From NCBI GenBank assembly GCA_050287965.1, contig JBNKCX010000029.1:1-64000 (forward strand): a DNA stretch of 64,000 bases, in the 5' to 3' direction. Source of the DNA: CBFDBF01 sp050287965 (lineage in GTDB: Bacteria; Pseudomonadota; Gammaproteobacteria; Chromatiales; Chromatiaceae). How positions within the stretch are numbered: position 1 is the stretch's first letter; each line of letters opens with the position of its first letter. Both the position numbers and the translations under genes were made by a program. The notes under the pieces are model-generated. The model was not told the DNA's origin, did not search any database, and saw only the letters and a list, made by a program, of their open reading frames with translations. Of the stretch, positions 32,427-40,960 are shown one piece after another.

Positions 32427-34151
32427 ATGCTGGTCGACAAGCTCAATAAATTTGAACAGCTCCTGTTCGATACCATGGCCTTGAGCCTGGTGCTGTTCTA
32501 TTCCTATTCCGCCGTTCTTGAACCCGCTTCCACTCAGTACCATCGCGGGATCTATGTGGTCATCACCTACGTTCTGGTATTTTTGCTCTATCAATCCAAG
32601 AGCAGGGTGGGGCGCGCCGTCGATTATATTCTGATCCTGCTCTCCTTCATCTCCCTCGGGTACTGGATACTGAATTTCGAGGTGATCAACTACCGGGCCG
32701 GGGCGGAGACGGACCTGGACATGGGGATCGCCATGATCGGGGTTCTGCTCGGCGTGGAGGTGGCGCGGCGGGTTGTGGGAAAGATATTTGTCATTATCGG
32801 CGCCATCATGCTGTTGTACGGGGTATATGGTGACTATGCCCCGGAGCTGATCGCTCACGCCGGCGATACCTTTCCTGAGCTTTGTACCAGTATCTTCTAT
32901 AAGAGCGACGGCGTGTTCGGGATCATGGCCAACGTGCTTGCCACCTACATCATCCTGTTCGTCATATTCGGAGCGTTTCTGGAGAAGAGCGGGGCGCAGC
33001 GCTTCTTTATCGATTTCCCTCTGGCCGCCGTGGGTCACAAGACCGGCGGGCCGGCCAAGGTCGCGGTAATCGCCAGTGGGTTGTTCGGTTCCATCTCCGG
33101 CAGCGCTATTGCCAATACGGTCTCCACCGGGGCATTCACTATTCCAATGATGAAAAAGGCCGGGTTCAAACCTCATATCGCCGGAGGTATCGAACCAGCC
33201 GCCTCCATCGGCGGGATGTTCATGCCGCCGATCATGGGCGCCGGTGGTTTTATAATGGCGGAGATGACCGGTGTACCCTATTCACAGATCATGCTGGTCG
33301 CCCTTTTCCCCGCCCTTATGTACTTCTTCAGCGTCTTTGTCATGGTTCACTATGAGGCCAAGCTGCACAACATTGTCGGGGAGAAAAGCGAGGAGAGCGC
33401 CCGGGAGATCCTGAAGAGGGAGTGGTACTACATTTTGCCGCTGGTGGTGATCACCATACTGATGCTGTTCGGGTATTCACCGGCCTATTCGGCGATTCTC
33501 GGCATTGTTACCTGTCTGGCGGTGAGCTGGTTCCGGAAAGACACGCGGATCGGGGTGCGGGAATTTGTCCAGGCCTCCCGTGCCGGCGCCGAAAGCAGTC
33601 TCAAGATCGGGGCGACGGTGGGTGTCATCGGTATCATTATCGGGGTTCTCACATACAGCGGCTTGGTGCTCACCTTCGCCGATATCGTGATTGAACTTGC
33701 GGACGGCAGGCTGTTTCTCACTATCCTGCTGATCGCCCTGGCTTCCCTTATCCTCGGGATGGGAGTGCCTGTGACCGCGGCCTATCTCATTACCGCGGTA
33801 GTGGCCGTGCCCGCGTTGACCCACCTCGGTGTGAACGAGATCGCGGCCCATATGATCGTCTACTGGCTTTCCCAGGATTCCAATATCACGCCGCCGGTCT
33901 GTATTGCCGCCTTCGCCGGTGCCACCATCGCCAAGGCCAATATGTGGAGGACCGCGCTTGCGGCCTTCAAGTTCGCCAAGTTTCTCTATCTGGCACCGTT
34001 CCTGTTCGGGTATGTGCCCGCTTTTTCCCTGGATGGGAGTGCCACCGATATCGCTATCGTGTTTTTCCTGGTCGCCGTCGGCACCTATCTTTACGGCTGG
34101 TTGCTGAGCGGGATCTGGCTGCGGTATTTCAAGCGCTCTTCCGTAACCTAA
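32427..34151 (+). CDS. TAXI-TRAP transporter permease, fused DctQ-DctM type
   Basis: A 574-residue membrane protein with about 16 helices. The first 150 residues correspond to the small DctQ-like subunit; the rest is DctM-like, with FGSISGSAIANTVSTGAFTI, GIEPAASIGGMFMPPIMGAG, LGMGVPVTAAYL and NITPPVCIAAFAGATIAKA. Such fusions pair with TAXI binding proteins, as here. The start ATG 32427 has no strong ribosome site. It ends before a CACAGAG repeat and a weak hairpin. Confidence 0.93.
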   Translation: MLVDKLNKFEQLLFDTMALSLVLFYSYSAVLEPASTQYHRGIYVVITYVLVFLLYQSKSRVGRAVDYILILLSFISLGYWILNFEVINYRAGAETDLDMGIAMIGVLLGVEVARRVVGKIFVIIGAIMLLYGVYGDYAPELIAHAGDTFPELCTSIFYKSDGVFGIMANVLATYIILFVIFGAFLEKSGAQRFFIDFPLAAVGHKTGGPAKVAVIASGLFGSISGSAIANTVSTGAFTIPMMKKAGFKPHIAGGIEPAASIGGMFMPPIMGAGGFIMAEMTGVPYSQIMLVALFPALMYFFSVFVMVHYEAKLHNIVGEKSEESAREILKREWYYILPLVVITILMLFGYSPAYSAILGIVTCLAVSWFRKDTRIGVREFVQASRAGAESSLKIGATVGVIGIIIGVLTYSGLVLTFADIVIELADGRLFLTILLIALASLILGMGVPVTAAYLITAVVAVPALTHLGVNEIAAHMIVYWLSQDSNITPPVCIAAFAGATIAKANMWRTALAAFKFAKFLYLAPFLFGYVPAFSLDGSATDIAIVFFLVAVGTYLYGWLLSGIWLRYFKRSSVT

Positions 34152-34175
34152 CCCACTACGTCTCGAGTCGAGGTC

Positions 34176-34286
34176 CGGATATTAAACGCGGAGAACGCAA
34201 AGGCGCTGAGACGCTGAGACGCGAAGGTATCTCATTTGGTTCGAAAAGAAACTCCGTGTTCTCCGTGTCTCTGCGGCCCGGATATG
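34176..34286. repeat. Dispersed inverted repeat, CACAGAG family (copy 4)
   Basis: The left arm is a direct-repeat run (CGCGGAGAACGCAAAGGCGC, then TGAGACG twice, 34187-34222). The right arm CTCCGTGTTCTCCGTGTCTC (34252-34271) mirrors it. Outer bases CCGGATAT (34175-34182) recur as CCCGGATAT (34278-34286). Confidence 0.7.
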
Positions 34287-34349
34287 ATTTTCGAAAGGCC
34301 GGACAGCCAATATAAGTATGCCAATTTATAGATATGCCCGTAACCTTCA

Positions 34350-34369
34350 AGCCTGCGGGAGGCTATTTC
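34350..34369 (-). terminator. Weak hairpin between convergent TRAP and rnd genes
   Basis: AGCCT (34350-34354) pairs with AGGCT (34360-34364), followed by ATTTCT on the plus strand. The stem is only 5 bp, so its function is uncertain. Confidence 0.3.
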
Positions 34370-34375
34370 TCCTCG

Positions 34376-35524
34376 CTAATGGGGTAATTCCAGACGGCCG
34401 TTAATCATTCGCGGCGTAATACGGCCCTCCAGCACATCCATCAGCAGTTTGCCGGCCACTATATTGCGCCAGCCGTGCAGTATGCTTACGTCCCGGTCAC
34501 CGGCAACCAGGCGTTCCAGATCCTTGCGGCTGGCCAGGGCGCCGGGGGTGATCTGTTTTCTGGCGGCTTGCAGGCGTAGACAGCACATCATCAGATCGGT
34601 GACGGCCTCCTGGTTGGTCGTGAGACGTGACGGTTTCGCTTTCTCCCGCGGCCACTGTTCCTTGGGCAGGGTCCTGGTATCGGCAATAAGCTTCAGCAGG
34701 GCGCCGCCCCGACGGCTCCTGACGTTCGGCTCCAGCCCGCGGATCTTTTCGAGATCCTCCTCCTTCTCCGGTTGTCGCCGGGCCAGTTCCAGCAGCACCT
34801 CGTCCTTGAGAATCCAGCGCCTGGGTCGGTCCGCCTTCTCCGCCTCGATCTCCCGCCAGGCGGCGAGGGATTTCAATACCGCGAGCTGTACACCCTTGAG
34901 GTGCTGTCGTCCTTTGATGCGTTGCCACATGGTATCGGGATCGACGGTGTAAAAAGAGGGAGCGGACAATTCAGCGAAGTCCTCCTCCAGCCAGGTCTCC
35001 CGTCCCCGGGCCCGCAGTTCCGCCAGGAGTTTCAGGTAGACCTCACCGAGATAGATCACGTCGTCCAGGGCGTACCGTATCTGTTCCGGTTCCAGGGGGC
35101 GGCGTGCCCAATCGGTGCGGGCGTGCCCTTTTTCCAGCGGGTGGTTGAGCAGCTGCTGGACCAGCGCACCGTAACCCACCTGGTCGCCCAGTCCCAGCAG
35201 GGTGGCCGCAAGCTGGGTATCGAAGACGGGGGCCGGCAGGAATCCCCAGCTGTAGTGGAATATCTCCAGGTCCTGGTAACCGGCGTGGAATACCTTCACC
35301 ATATTGTGATCCGAGAGCACCTCCAGCAGCGGGCCCAGATCACTTATGGCGATGAGGTCAATACAAGCCGCCACTTCACCGTTACAGATCTGCAGCAGGC
35401 AGGGTTTTGCATAATAGCTTTTCTCTCGCACAAACTCGGTGTCCAGTGCGAGCCATTTACTGCCGCGGATCTGTGGACACAGTGTTTCCAGTTGTGGAGA
35501 CGAGTCGATATAGAGTTCCTGCAT
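34376..35524 (-). CDS. rnd: Ribonuclease D
   Basis: A 3'-5' exoribonuclease for tRNA and stable-RNA processing. The 382-residue protein has a DEDD exonuclease domain with LALDTEFVREKSYYAK (about 22-37), FHAGYQDLE, FDTQLAATLLGLG and YALDDVIYL, then HRDC domains (about 215-290 and later). ATG 35524 (MQELYID) is preferred; the open frame to 35572 adds a non-conserved leader. It is divergent from the small membrane protein gene and convergent with TRAP. Confidence 0.94.
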   Translation of the reverse strand: MQELYIDSSPQLETLCPQIRGSKWLALDTEFVREKSYYAKPCLLQICNGEVAACIDLIAISDLGPLLEVLSDHNMVKVFHAGYQDLEIFHYSWGFLPAPVFDTQLAATLLGLGDQVGYGALVQQLLNHPLEKGHARTDWARRPLEPEQIRYALDDVIYLGEVYLKLLAELRARGRETWLEEDFAELSAPSFYTVDPDTMWQRIKGRQHLKGVQLAVLKSLAAWREIEAEKADRPRRWILKDEVLLELARRQPEKEEDLEKIRGLEPNVRSRRGGALLKLIADTRTLPKEQWPREKAKPSRLTTNQEAVTDLMMCCLRLQAARKQITPGALASRKDLERLVAGDRDVSILHGWRNIVAGKLLMDVLEGRITPRMINGRLELPH

Positions 35525-35640
35525 AAGCGAAGCCGTTGGAAAAAAGGAAAGAGTAAGGATACCATCCCGCAAGCGGAGGTTTTTCCCCGGAATGTCACAG
35601 GGTATGATGCAGCGATACCGCAGAATCCCAAAGGTATATT

Positions 35641-36156
35641 GTGAGCCGACTGCTGCAACTCTTCATTGATATCTGCCTGTTTCGGGCCAGACCGCAGGAC
35701 CTGCCGGTCTCACTATTCCTGTTATTGGTCTGTATTGCGGTTTCCATCGCCACCGGGTTTTTTCCGGTTCTTAACCATTTGAAGGGTATATATCCGGCGC
35801 TGGCGGCCTCCCTGATGGATGCGGGACTGATTCTGCTTTTTCTGCGCGGCGGTCTCTATTTCCTGGAAAAGGAGCCGAGGTTTCTGCAGACCGCGACCGC
35901 CATATTCGGTTCCGGGGCGGTCATAAATATCCCGTTATTGCTTCTGGAACTGATGGTTTCCGGCGCCCAGACCGACGTCATGAAAGCTGTGGCGGCCCTG
36001 CTCTTTCTTCTGATGGTGGTATGGGGCCTGATGGTTCTGGGGCATATTTTGCGTCATGCCCTGGATATCCGGTTTGCCGGGGGTGTTGCCATTGCGCTGG
36101 GCTACTTTATCCTGGTCAGCTTGCTGGTAAACCAGTTCCTACCGGCGAATCTATAA
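35641..36156 (+). CDS. Small membrane protein, DUF/Yip1-like
   Basis: A 171-residue protein with about five membrane helices, starting MSRLLQLFIDICLFRARPQDLP, with RARPQDLPVS lying just before the first helix. This N-terminal pattern is shared by uncharacterised proteobacterial proteins encoded next to mpl. The start is GTG 35641. Mpl begins 14 bases after its stop, suggesting cotranscription. The function is unknown; a cell-envelope role is only positional. Confidence 0.75.
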   Translation: MSRLLQLFIDICLFRARPQDLPVSLFLLLVCIAVSIATGFFPVLNHLKGIYPALAASLMDAGLILLFLRGGLYFLEKEPRFLQTATAIFGSGAVINIPLLLLELMVSGAQTDVMKAVAALLFLLMVVWGLMVLGHILRHALDIRFAGGVAIALGYFILVSLLVNQFLPANL

Positions 36157-36170
36157 CAGGTCCCGGTTTC

Positions 36171-37532
36171 ATGCATATTCATATCCTTGGAATCTGCGGC
36201 ACCTTTATGGGTGGTATCGCGCTTCTCGCCCGTGCCCTGGGGCATGAGGTCAGCGGCTCCGATGCCGATGTCTACCCCCCCATGAGCACCCAACTGGCGG
36301 CGGCGGGTATCCGCTTGCAGGAGGGATACGATCCGGTTCATCTGCAACCGGCGCCGGACTACGTGGTGGTGGGCAATGCCATGTCCCGCGGCAATCCGGC
36401 GGTGGAGTACATGCTCGACAAGGGTCTGCGCTATACCTCGGGGCCCCAGTGGCTGGCGGAGAACGTGCTGCATGGGCGTTGGGTACTGGCGGTGGCGGGC
36501 ACTCACGGCAAAACCAGCACCGCGGGGTTGTTGGCCTGGATTCTGGAAGAGGCGGGATTGGCACCGGGATTTCTGATCGGCGGTGTTCCCGGGAATTTCG
36601 GGATTTCCGCCCGGCTGGGTGATTCTCCCTTTTTCGTGGTGGAGGCGGACGAGTATGACACCGCCTTTTTCGATAAACGCTCCAAGTTCGTACATTACCA
36701 GCCCCGTACCCTGATACTGAACAACCTTGAGTTTGACCACGCCGACATCTTCGAAGACCTGTTCATGATCCAACGGCAGTTTCATCACCTGATACGGACC
36801 GTGCCTGGAACCGGGCTTATCGTTTCACCTCTCAACGACGGCAATATCCACGATGTGCTGGATATGGGGTGCTGGACCCCGGTGGAGTATTTCGATTGCG
36901 AGTTCGAGGCCGGCTGGCATGCGGCCAATACCCTACCCGATGGAAGCGCGTTCGACGTGGTCTGCGAGGGAGACCGGATCGGCCGGGTGGAGTGGCCTTT
37001 GAGCGGACGCCATAACGTGAGCAACGCCCTGGCGGCCCTGGCCGCGGCACGCCATGCGGGGGTGCCGCCCCAGGTGGCCATTGAGGCGCTTGCGGGATTC
37101 AAGGGTATAAAGCGGCGTATGGAGTTGCGCGGAGAAGTGGACGGGGTACGGATCTATGACGATTTCGCCCACCATCCCACCGCCATCGAAAGTACCCTGT
37201 CGGGTCTGCGTGCCGGGGTGGGAGAGGAACGGATCATCGCCGTCCTGGAACCCCGTTCCAACACCATGCGCATGGGGGTGCACGCGGACAGGCTGGCGGG
37301 GTCGCTGCAGGCGGCGGATCGGGTGCTGGTGTACATCCCCCGGGATCTGGAATGGGATGCCGGCAGGGTGTTCGCCGTGCTCGGTCAGCGGGCGCGGCTC
37401 TTTTCGGAAGTGGGGGAAATCGTGGATACAGTAGCCGCCGAGGCCCGGCGCGGGGATCATGTGCTGGTGATGAGTAACGGCGGGTTCGAGAATATCCACG
37501 AGCGGATCCTGCGGGCGCTGAAGGCGCGCTGA
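36171..37532 (+). CDS. mpl: UDP-MurNAc:L-Ala-gamma-D-Glu-meso-DAP ligase Mpl
   Basis: Recycles murein tripeptide by joining it to UDP-MurNAc in the cytoplasm. The 453-residue Mur-ligase-family protein has MHIHILGICGTFMGGIALLA at the start, the ATP loop AGTHGKTSTAGLL (about 106-118), central EADEYDTAFFDKRSKF (about 160-175) and NNLEFDHADIF, and a C-terminal domain with YDDFAHHPTAI and LEPRSNTMRMG. The frame is open from 36021, but ATG 36171 gives the family N-terminus. Confidence 0.96.
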   Translation: MHIHILGICGTFMGGIALLARALGHEVSGSDADVYPPMSTQLAAAGIRLQEGYDPVHLQPAPDYVVVGNAMSRGNPAVEYMLDKGLRYTSGPQWLAENVLHGRWVLAVAGTHGKTSTAGLLAWILEEAGLAPGFLIGGVPGNFGISARLGDSPFFVVEADEYDTAFFDKRSKFVHYQPRTLILNNLEFDHADIFEDLFMIQRQFHHLIRTVPGTGLIVSPLNDGNIHDVLDMGCWTPVEYFDCEFEAGWHAANTLPDGSAFDVVCEGDRIGRVEWPLSGRHNVSNALAALAAARHAGVPPQVAIEALAGFKGIKRRMELRGEVDGVRIYDDFAHHPTAIESTLSGLRAGVGEERIIAVLEPRSNTMRMGVHADRLAGSLQAADRVLVYIPRDLEWDAGRVFAVLGQRARLFSEVGEIVDTVAAEARRGDHVLVMSNGGFENIHERILRALKAR

Positions 37533-37568
37533 GGGCCGCGTTCTGCGAGGCCTGTTTCTAACCCCAGT

Positions 37569-37745
37569 ATTTCAACGCAAAGGACGCAAAGACGCAGAGG
37601 CGCAAAGGGTTTCTATTCAGCTTGGCCATCGCCTCTGATGGTTAGATGCGAAACCTGCCGTTGTTCCCGTGCCCCCCGCCCCCCTTTCAGGGGAAGTTAG
37701 AGGGGGTCACTTTCCGTGTCTTTGTATACTCTGCGTTAAAATGCA
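37569..37745. repeat. Dispersed inverted repeat, CACAGAG family (copy 5) with internal insertion
   Basis: The left arm is a direct-repeat run AACGCAAAGGACGCAAAGAC then GCAGAGGCGCAAAGG (37574-37608). The right arm TCCGTGTCTTTGTATACTCTG, then CGTT (37713-37737), mirrors it. Between them lies a C/G-rich block with CCCCCTTTCAGGGG (37682-37695), which looks like a second repeat type. Confidence 0.6.
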
Positions 37746-37764
37746 AACTTATGGAACTACACCG

Positions 37765-38376
37765 ATGACTACAGATTCAACAGGGCCTATCTCCGTAGCC
37801 ATTACCGGTGCATCCGGCAGTCTCTATGGTCTGCGCCTGGTGGAGTCCCTGATCGCCGCAAAACGGCAGGTCTATCTGATGATCTCCAAGGCGGGGGAGA
37901 CGGTGCTGCCGTTGGAAACGGATCTGCGGTTACCCTCCGATCCCGCGGCGGCGGAGGGCTATCTCCGTGATTACTTCAACGCCGCTGACGGGCAGCTGCG
38001 ACTGTTCGGGCGGGAAGAGTGGACCGCTCCCGTCGCCAGCGGCTCCAATCCCCCCGAGGCGATGGTGGTCTGCCCCTGTACCGCCGGAACCCTCTCCGCC
38101 ATCGCGATCGGGGCCAGCAATAATCTGCTGGAACGGGCCGCGGACGTGATGCTGAAAGAACAGCGCAAGCTCATACTGGTGGTGCGGGAGACCCCCCTGT
38201 CGGCTATTCATCTTGAGAACATGTTGAAGCTGGCGCGGCTGGGCGTGGTCATCATGCCGGCCAGCCCCGGCTTCTACAACCGCCCGCGACAGGTGGAGCA
38301 GCTGGTGGATTTCATGGTTGCGCGGGTCCTCGATCACCTCGGGATCGAGCATCAACTCATGGCGCGCTGGGGCTGA
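37765..38376 (+). CDS. ubiX: Flavin prenyltransferase UbiX
   Basis: Makes prenylated FMN, the cofactor of the UbiD decarboxylase in ubiquinone synthesis. The 203-residue flavoprotein has ITGASGSLYGLRLVESL, the PCTAGTLSAIAIGASNNLLERA helix region, LVVRETPLS and MPASPGFYNRP. ATG 37765 (MTTDSTG) is chosen because the conserved sequence begins soon after; ATG 37741 is in frame and also possible. UbiD is not in the window. Confidence 0.95.
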   Translation: MTTDSTGPISVAITGASGSLYGLRLVESLIAAKRQVYLMISKAGETVLPLETDLRLPSDPAAAEGYLRDYFNAADGQLRLFGREEWTAPVASGSNPPEAMVVCPCTAGTLSAIAIGASNNLLERAADVMLKEQRKLILVVRETPLSAIHLENMLKLARLGVVIMPASPGFYNRPRQVEQLVDFMVARVLDHLGIEHQLMARWG

Positions 38377-38416
38377 GAAAGCGCGCATCCCGGCACCGAC
38401 CCATTGGGTTTCTGAT

Positions 38417-40405
38417 CTAGGATCCTTTTCCGCGCAGCAACAGCAGATCCCGCGTCTCGCTGGGCTGACGCTGCTGCAGGTCACGGCTTTCCTCCAGCAG
38501 CAGTTGGAACGGACCGTGAAAATCGTTTCCTGTCTCCGGGAAGGCAAAGAAATCCAACACCGTAGCCTTGCGGATCTCACTGACGTTGCCGATCCAGAGA
38601 CGTTGGTGGTCGGGTAGGAGCTCCACCCTGGCCGGCCAGAGACGCAGCAGCACGGGAGCTTTCCCCTCTATCTCCCTGATCAGTATCAGGGACTCGTGGT
38701 CGCCGTCATGGACCTGAGGCAGGATCGGGAGCTCGGACAGCTCCAACCCCGGAGAGAGGAGTTTCAAGGCGTTATCCATGCTCAGCATGGTGGCAGGCCG
38801 CCATCCCCGAGCCTCCAGCCGTTGCCGGATCTCCTCCAGGGGGCCGGCATACTGAACGGTGAAGGGGTGATTCCGATTATCGCGGGTGTCTTTCCTTACC
38901 TCCGGCTGTTGCGACCACCCTTGTTCCCACCATTCCGATTCCGCCATCCGGGTAATGGTGACGGGGGGCGAGTAGCGGGCCATATCCGTCGCCTGGTGCT
39001 GCAGGCCCCAGGTCGTGGTGGCACCGGCGATCAGGATAAGAGAAAAGAGGAACAGCCCCAGCCAGTGGGATTCCACCCGGGTATGACGGTGATAGGCGAT
39101 ACCGAGGAGCGCAATCCAGATCAACCCCAGGGTGAGGCTGCCGAGGACATCCGAGAGCCAGTGTACCCCGAGGTAGAGGCGGGATACCGCCACCGGCAGG
39201 ATCAGCAAGCCGGCACCGCTGTAGGCCAGCCAGCGCCAGTTGGGGCGCATGGCGCGGGCGATGATTACGCTGAGAAAGCCGTACAGTACCGTTGCCCGCA
39301 ACACATGACTGCTGGGGAAGGAGTAGGGGGTCAGCCCCTCGATACTGGAGGGGGGGCGCGGGATCTGAAGGCCGTATTTGAGGGCCACCGAGGCGAACAG
39401 TCCGAATCCGGCCGCGGCCAGCCAATACAGGACGGGACGCCAGTGGCGCTGCCAGGCGAGAAACAGCAGAACACCGAGGACCAGAGCAAGGACTATGGGC
39501 AGATCGCCGAGACGGGTGAAATACAGCATCAGATGGCTGGCCCACGGGGTACGGAGGCTCTGGGCGGCGTGAAACACCGTGAGATTCACACCGGCCAGGG
39601 CACTCCCCTCCAGGATGGCGCCTAGGATCAGTGCAAACAGGCCGACGGCAAGTATCAGCAGGGTGGTGAGGATAGCCATACCCCGGGATTCCGGATGGTT
39701 GGGGTTGGCCAGCGCCCCCGCGATCTCGCTGAAAGCGGGATGGAGCTGGGACCAGTTAAGCAAAGCCTGCAGCCAGGCCGAGGCGTGCGGGTGGACGAGG
39801 CGGAAGATGAGACGAATCAGCCACATCATCAGCCAGATAAGCAGCACCAGGCCCACGATCAGGATCACCAGCCGGAACGCCACCTGGGACGCCAGCTCCA
39901 GGGAAGCGCCCAGAACGATGCCGGGCAGCAGATAGGCGGGGGCCCAGACCATGGCGGAGAGTATGTTGGCCGCAAGATATTTGGGTGGAGACATCCTCAT
40001 CATACCGGCCACCAGGGGGACCACCGCCCGGATCGGACCGAAGAAACGTCCGAAGGCGACGCTTTTCACGCCGTATCGTTGGAAAAACTGGATTCCGCGC
40101 TCCAGGGTTTCCGGGTGCCGGTTGAGAGGCCAGATCTCGGCCACCCGGCCGCGGAGGCGGTGGCCGAGCCAGAAGCTGAAGCCGTCTCCTACCACAGCGC
40201 CGGCGACGGCCCAGCCGAATGCGGTCCAGAAGTCGATGACGCCGGCGGCGATCAGGGCGCCGATCCCGAACATGATGACAACCCCCGGGACCACCAGCCC
40301 GATGACCGCGATGGATTCAGCCATGGCGACCAGAAAGATGGTAAGGCCTGCCCAGAAAGGGTGGAGCGAAACCCAGTCGAGGAGTTGGTGAAAAAGCTCA
40401 GTCAC
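38417..40405 (-). CDS. DedA-PAP2-LssY fusion membrane protein
   Basis: A 662-residue three-part inner-membrane protein. Residues 1-205 are DedA/VTT (AVVGDGFSFWLGHRLRG, FGRFFGPIRAVVPLVAGM). Residues about 240-460 are a PAP2 phosphatase whose catalytic motifs are all present: KYGLQIPRP, PSSH, and SRLYLGVHWLSD. The C-terminal part (about 475-650) is an LssY-like soluble domain (RLEARGWRPAT, LRLWPARVELL). DedA proteins handle lipid carriers or phospholipids and PAP2 dephosphorylates polyprenyl or lipid phosphates, so linked carrier flipping and dephosphorylation is a fair inference. It is convergent with ubiX. Confidence 0.9.
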   Translation of the reverse strand: MTELFHQLLDWVSLHPFWAGLTIFLVAMAESIAVIGLVVPGVVIMFGIGALIAAGVIDFWTAFGWAVAGAVVGDGFSFWLGHRLRGRVAEIWPLNRHPETLERGIQFFQRYGVKSVAFGRFFGPIRAVVPLVAGMMRMSPPKYLAANILSAMVWAPAYLLPGIVLGASLELASQVAFRLVILIVGLVLLIWLMMWLIRLIFRLVHPHASAWLQALLNWSQLHPAFSEIAGALANPNHPESRGMAILTTLLILAVGLFALILGAILEGSALAGVNLTVFHAAQSLRTPWASHLMLYFTRLGDLPIVLALVLGVLLFLAWQRHWRPVLYWLAAAGFGLFASVALKYGLQIPRPPSSIEGLTPYSFPSSHVLRATVLYGFLSVIIARAMRPNWRWLAYSGAGLLILPVAVSRLYLGVHWLSDVLGSLTLGLIWIALLGIAYHRHTRVESHWLGLFLFSLILIAGATTTWGLQHQATDMARYSPPVTITRMAESEWWEQGWSQQPEVRKDTRDNRNHPFTVQYAGPLEEIRQRLEARGWRPATMLSMDNALKLLSPGLELSELPILPQVHDGDHESLILIREIEGKAPVLLRLWPARVELLPDHQRLWIGNVSEIRKATVLDFFAFPETGNDFHGPFQLLLEESRDLQQRQPSETRDLLLLRGKGS

Positions 40406-40542
40406 AGTACTTGGGGGGCTCCGCGCAAATAGCCGAAATCGCCACCGCCATGCGTATCCGCGAGCGGTGGGAGGGATGATTTTCTTCCTCTATCCCCAAA
40501 GGAAGAGTCCGACGGACGCGGCCGTCGGGCGGTGTCAGGAAA

Positions 40543-40788
40543 TCAGGCGCTGAATTTCCTCAGCATGTCGTAAAGCTTGTCCTTAAGCATAACTCTTTTC
40601 TTTTTAAGGTCTTCCGCGTAGAAATCAGAGACCGGTTCCACGTTTTGTTCGATCTTCAGGATCTCCTGATCCAGCGCGTCGTACTCCTTGTACATGGCAT
40701 CGAAGACCGGATTTCTCTCCCGGAGCTCACCGATCAGATCGGTGTACTCCGGGAACTCGTGGGGCAGATCATGACGCTCACCAAACAT
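40543..40788 (-). CDS. YdcH-like DUF465 protein
   Basis: An 81-residue all-helical coiled-coil protein, MFGERHDLPHEFPEYTDLIG to the end, matching DUF465/YdcH in length and in the FPEY and KKKRVMLKDKLYDML stretches. The function is unknown; family members are small cytoplasmic proteins often near stress or translation genes. It is transcribed divergently from the EF-G-like gene with a 172-base AT-rich gap. The start is ATG 40788. Confidence 0.85.
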   Translation of the reverse strand: MFGERHDLPHEFPEYTDLIGELRERNPVFDAMYKEYDALDQEILKIEQNVEPVSDFYAEDLKKKRVMLKDKLYDMLRKFSA

Positions 40789-40960
40789 TTGAGTTACTCC
40801 TCATCATTTTCGGACTGGATGGCAGCCCCGATTTGTGGTTTTCTATTACTTTACAATTTTTTTTTATGGGCCCGTTACTATTTTTTAATCCATCCTGTGG
40901 TTTACTGCAAATACTCGTGTGCTTTTCGGGCCCGTTTAACCCCTATAAGGAAGAAGAACT

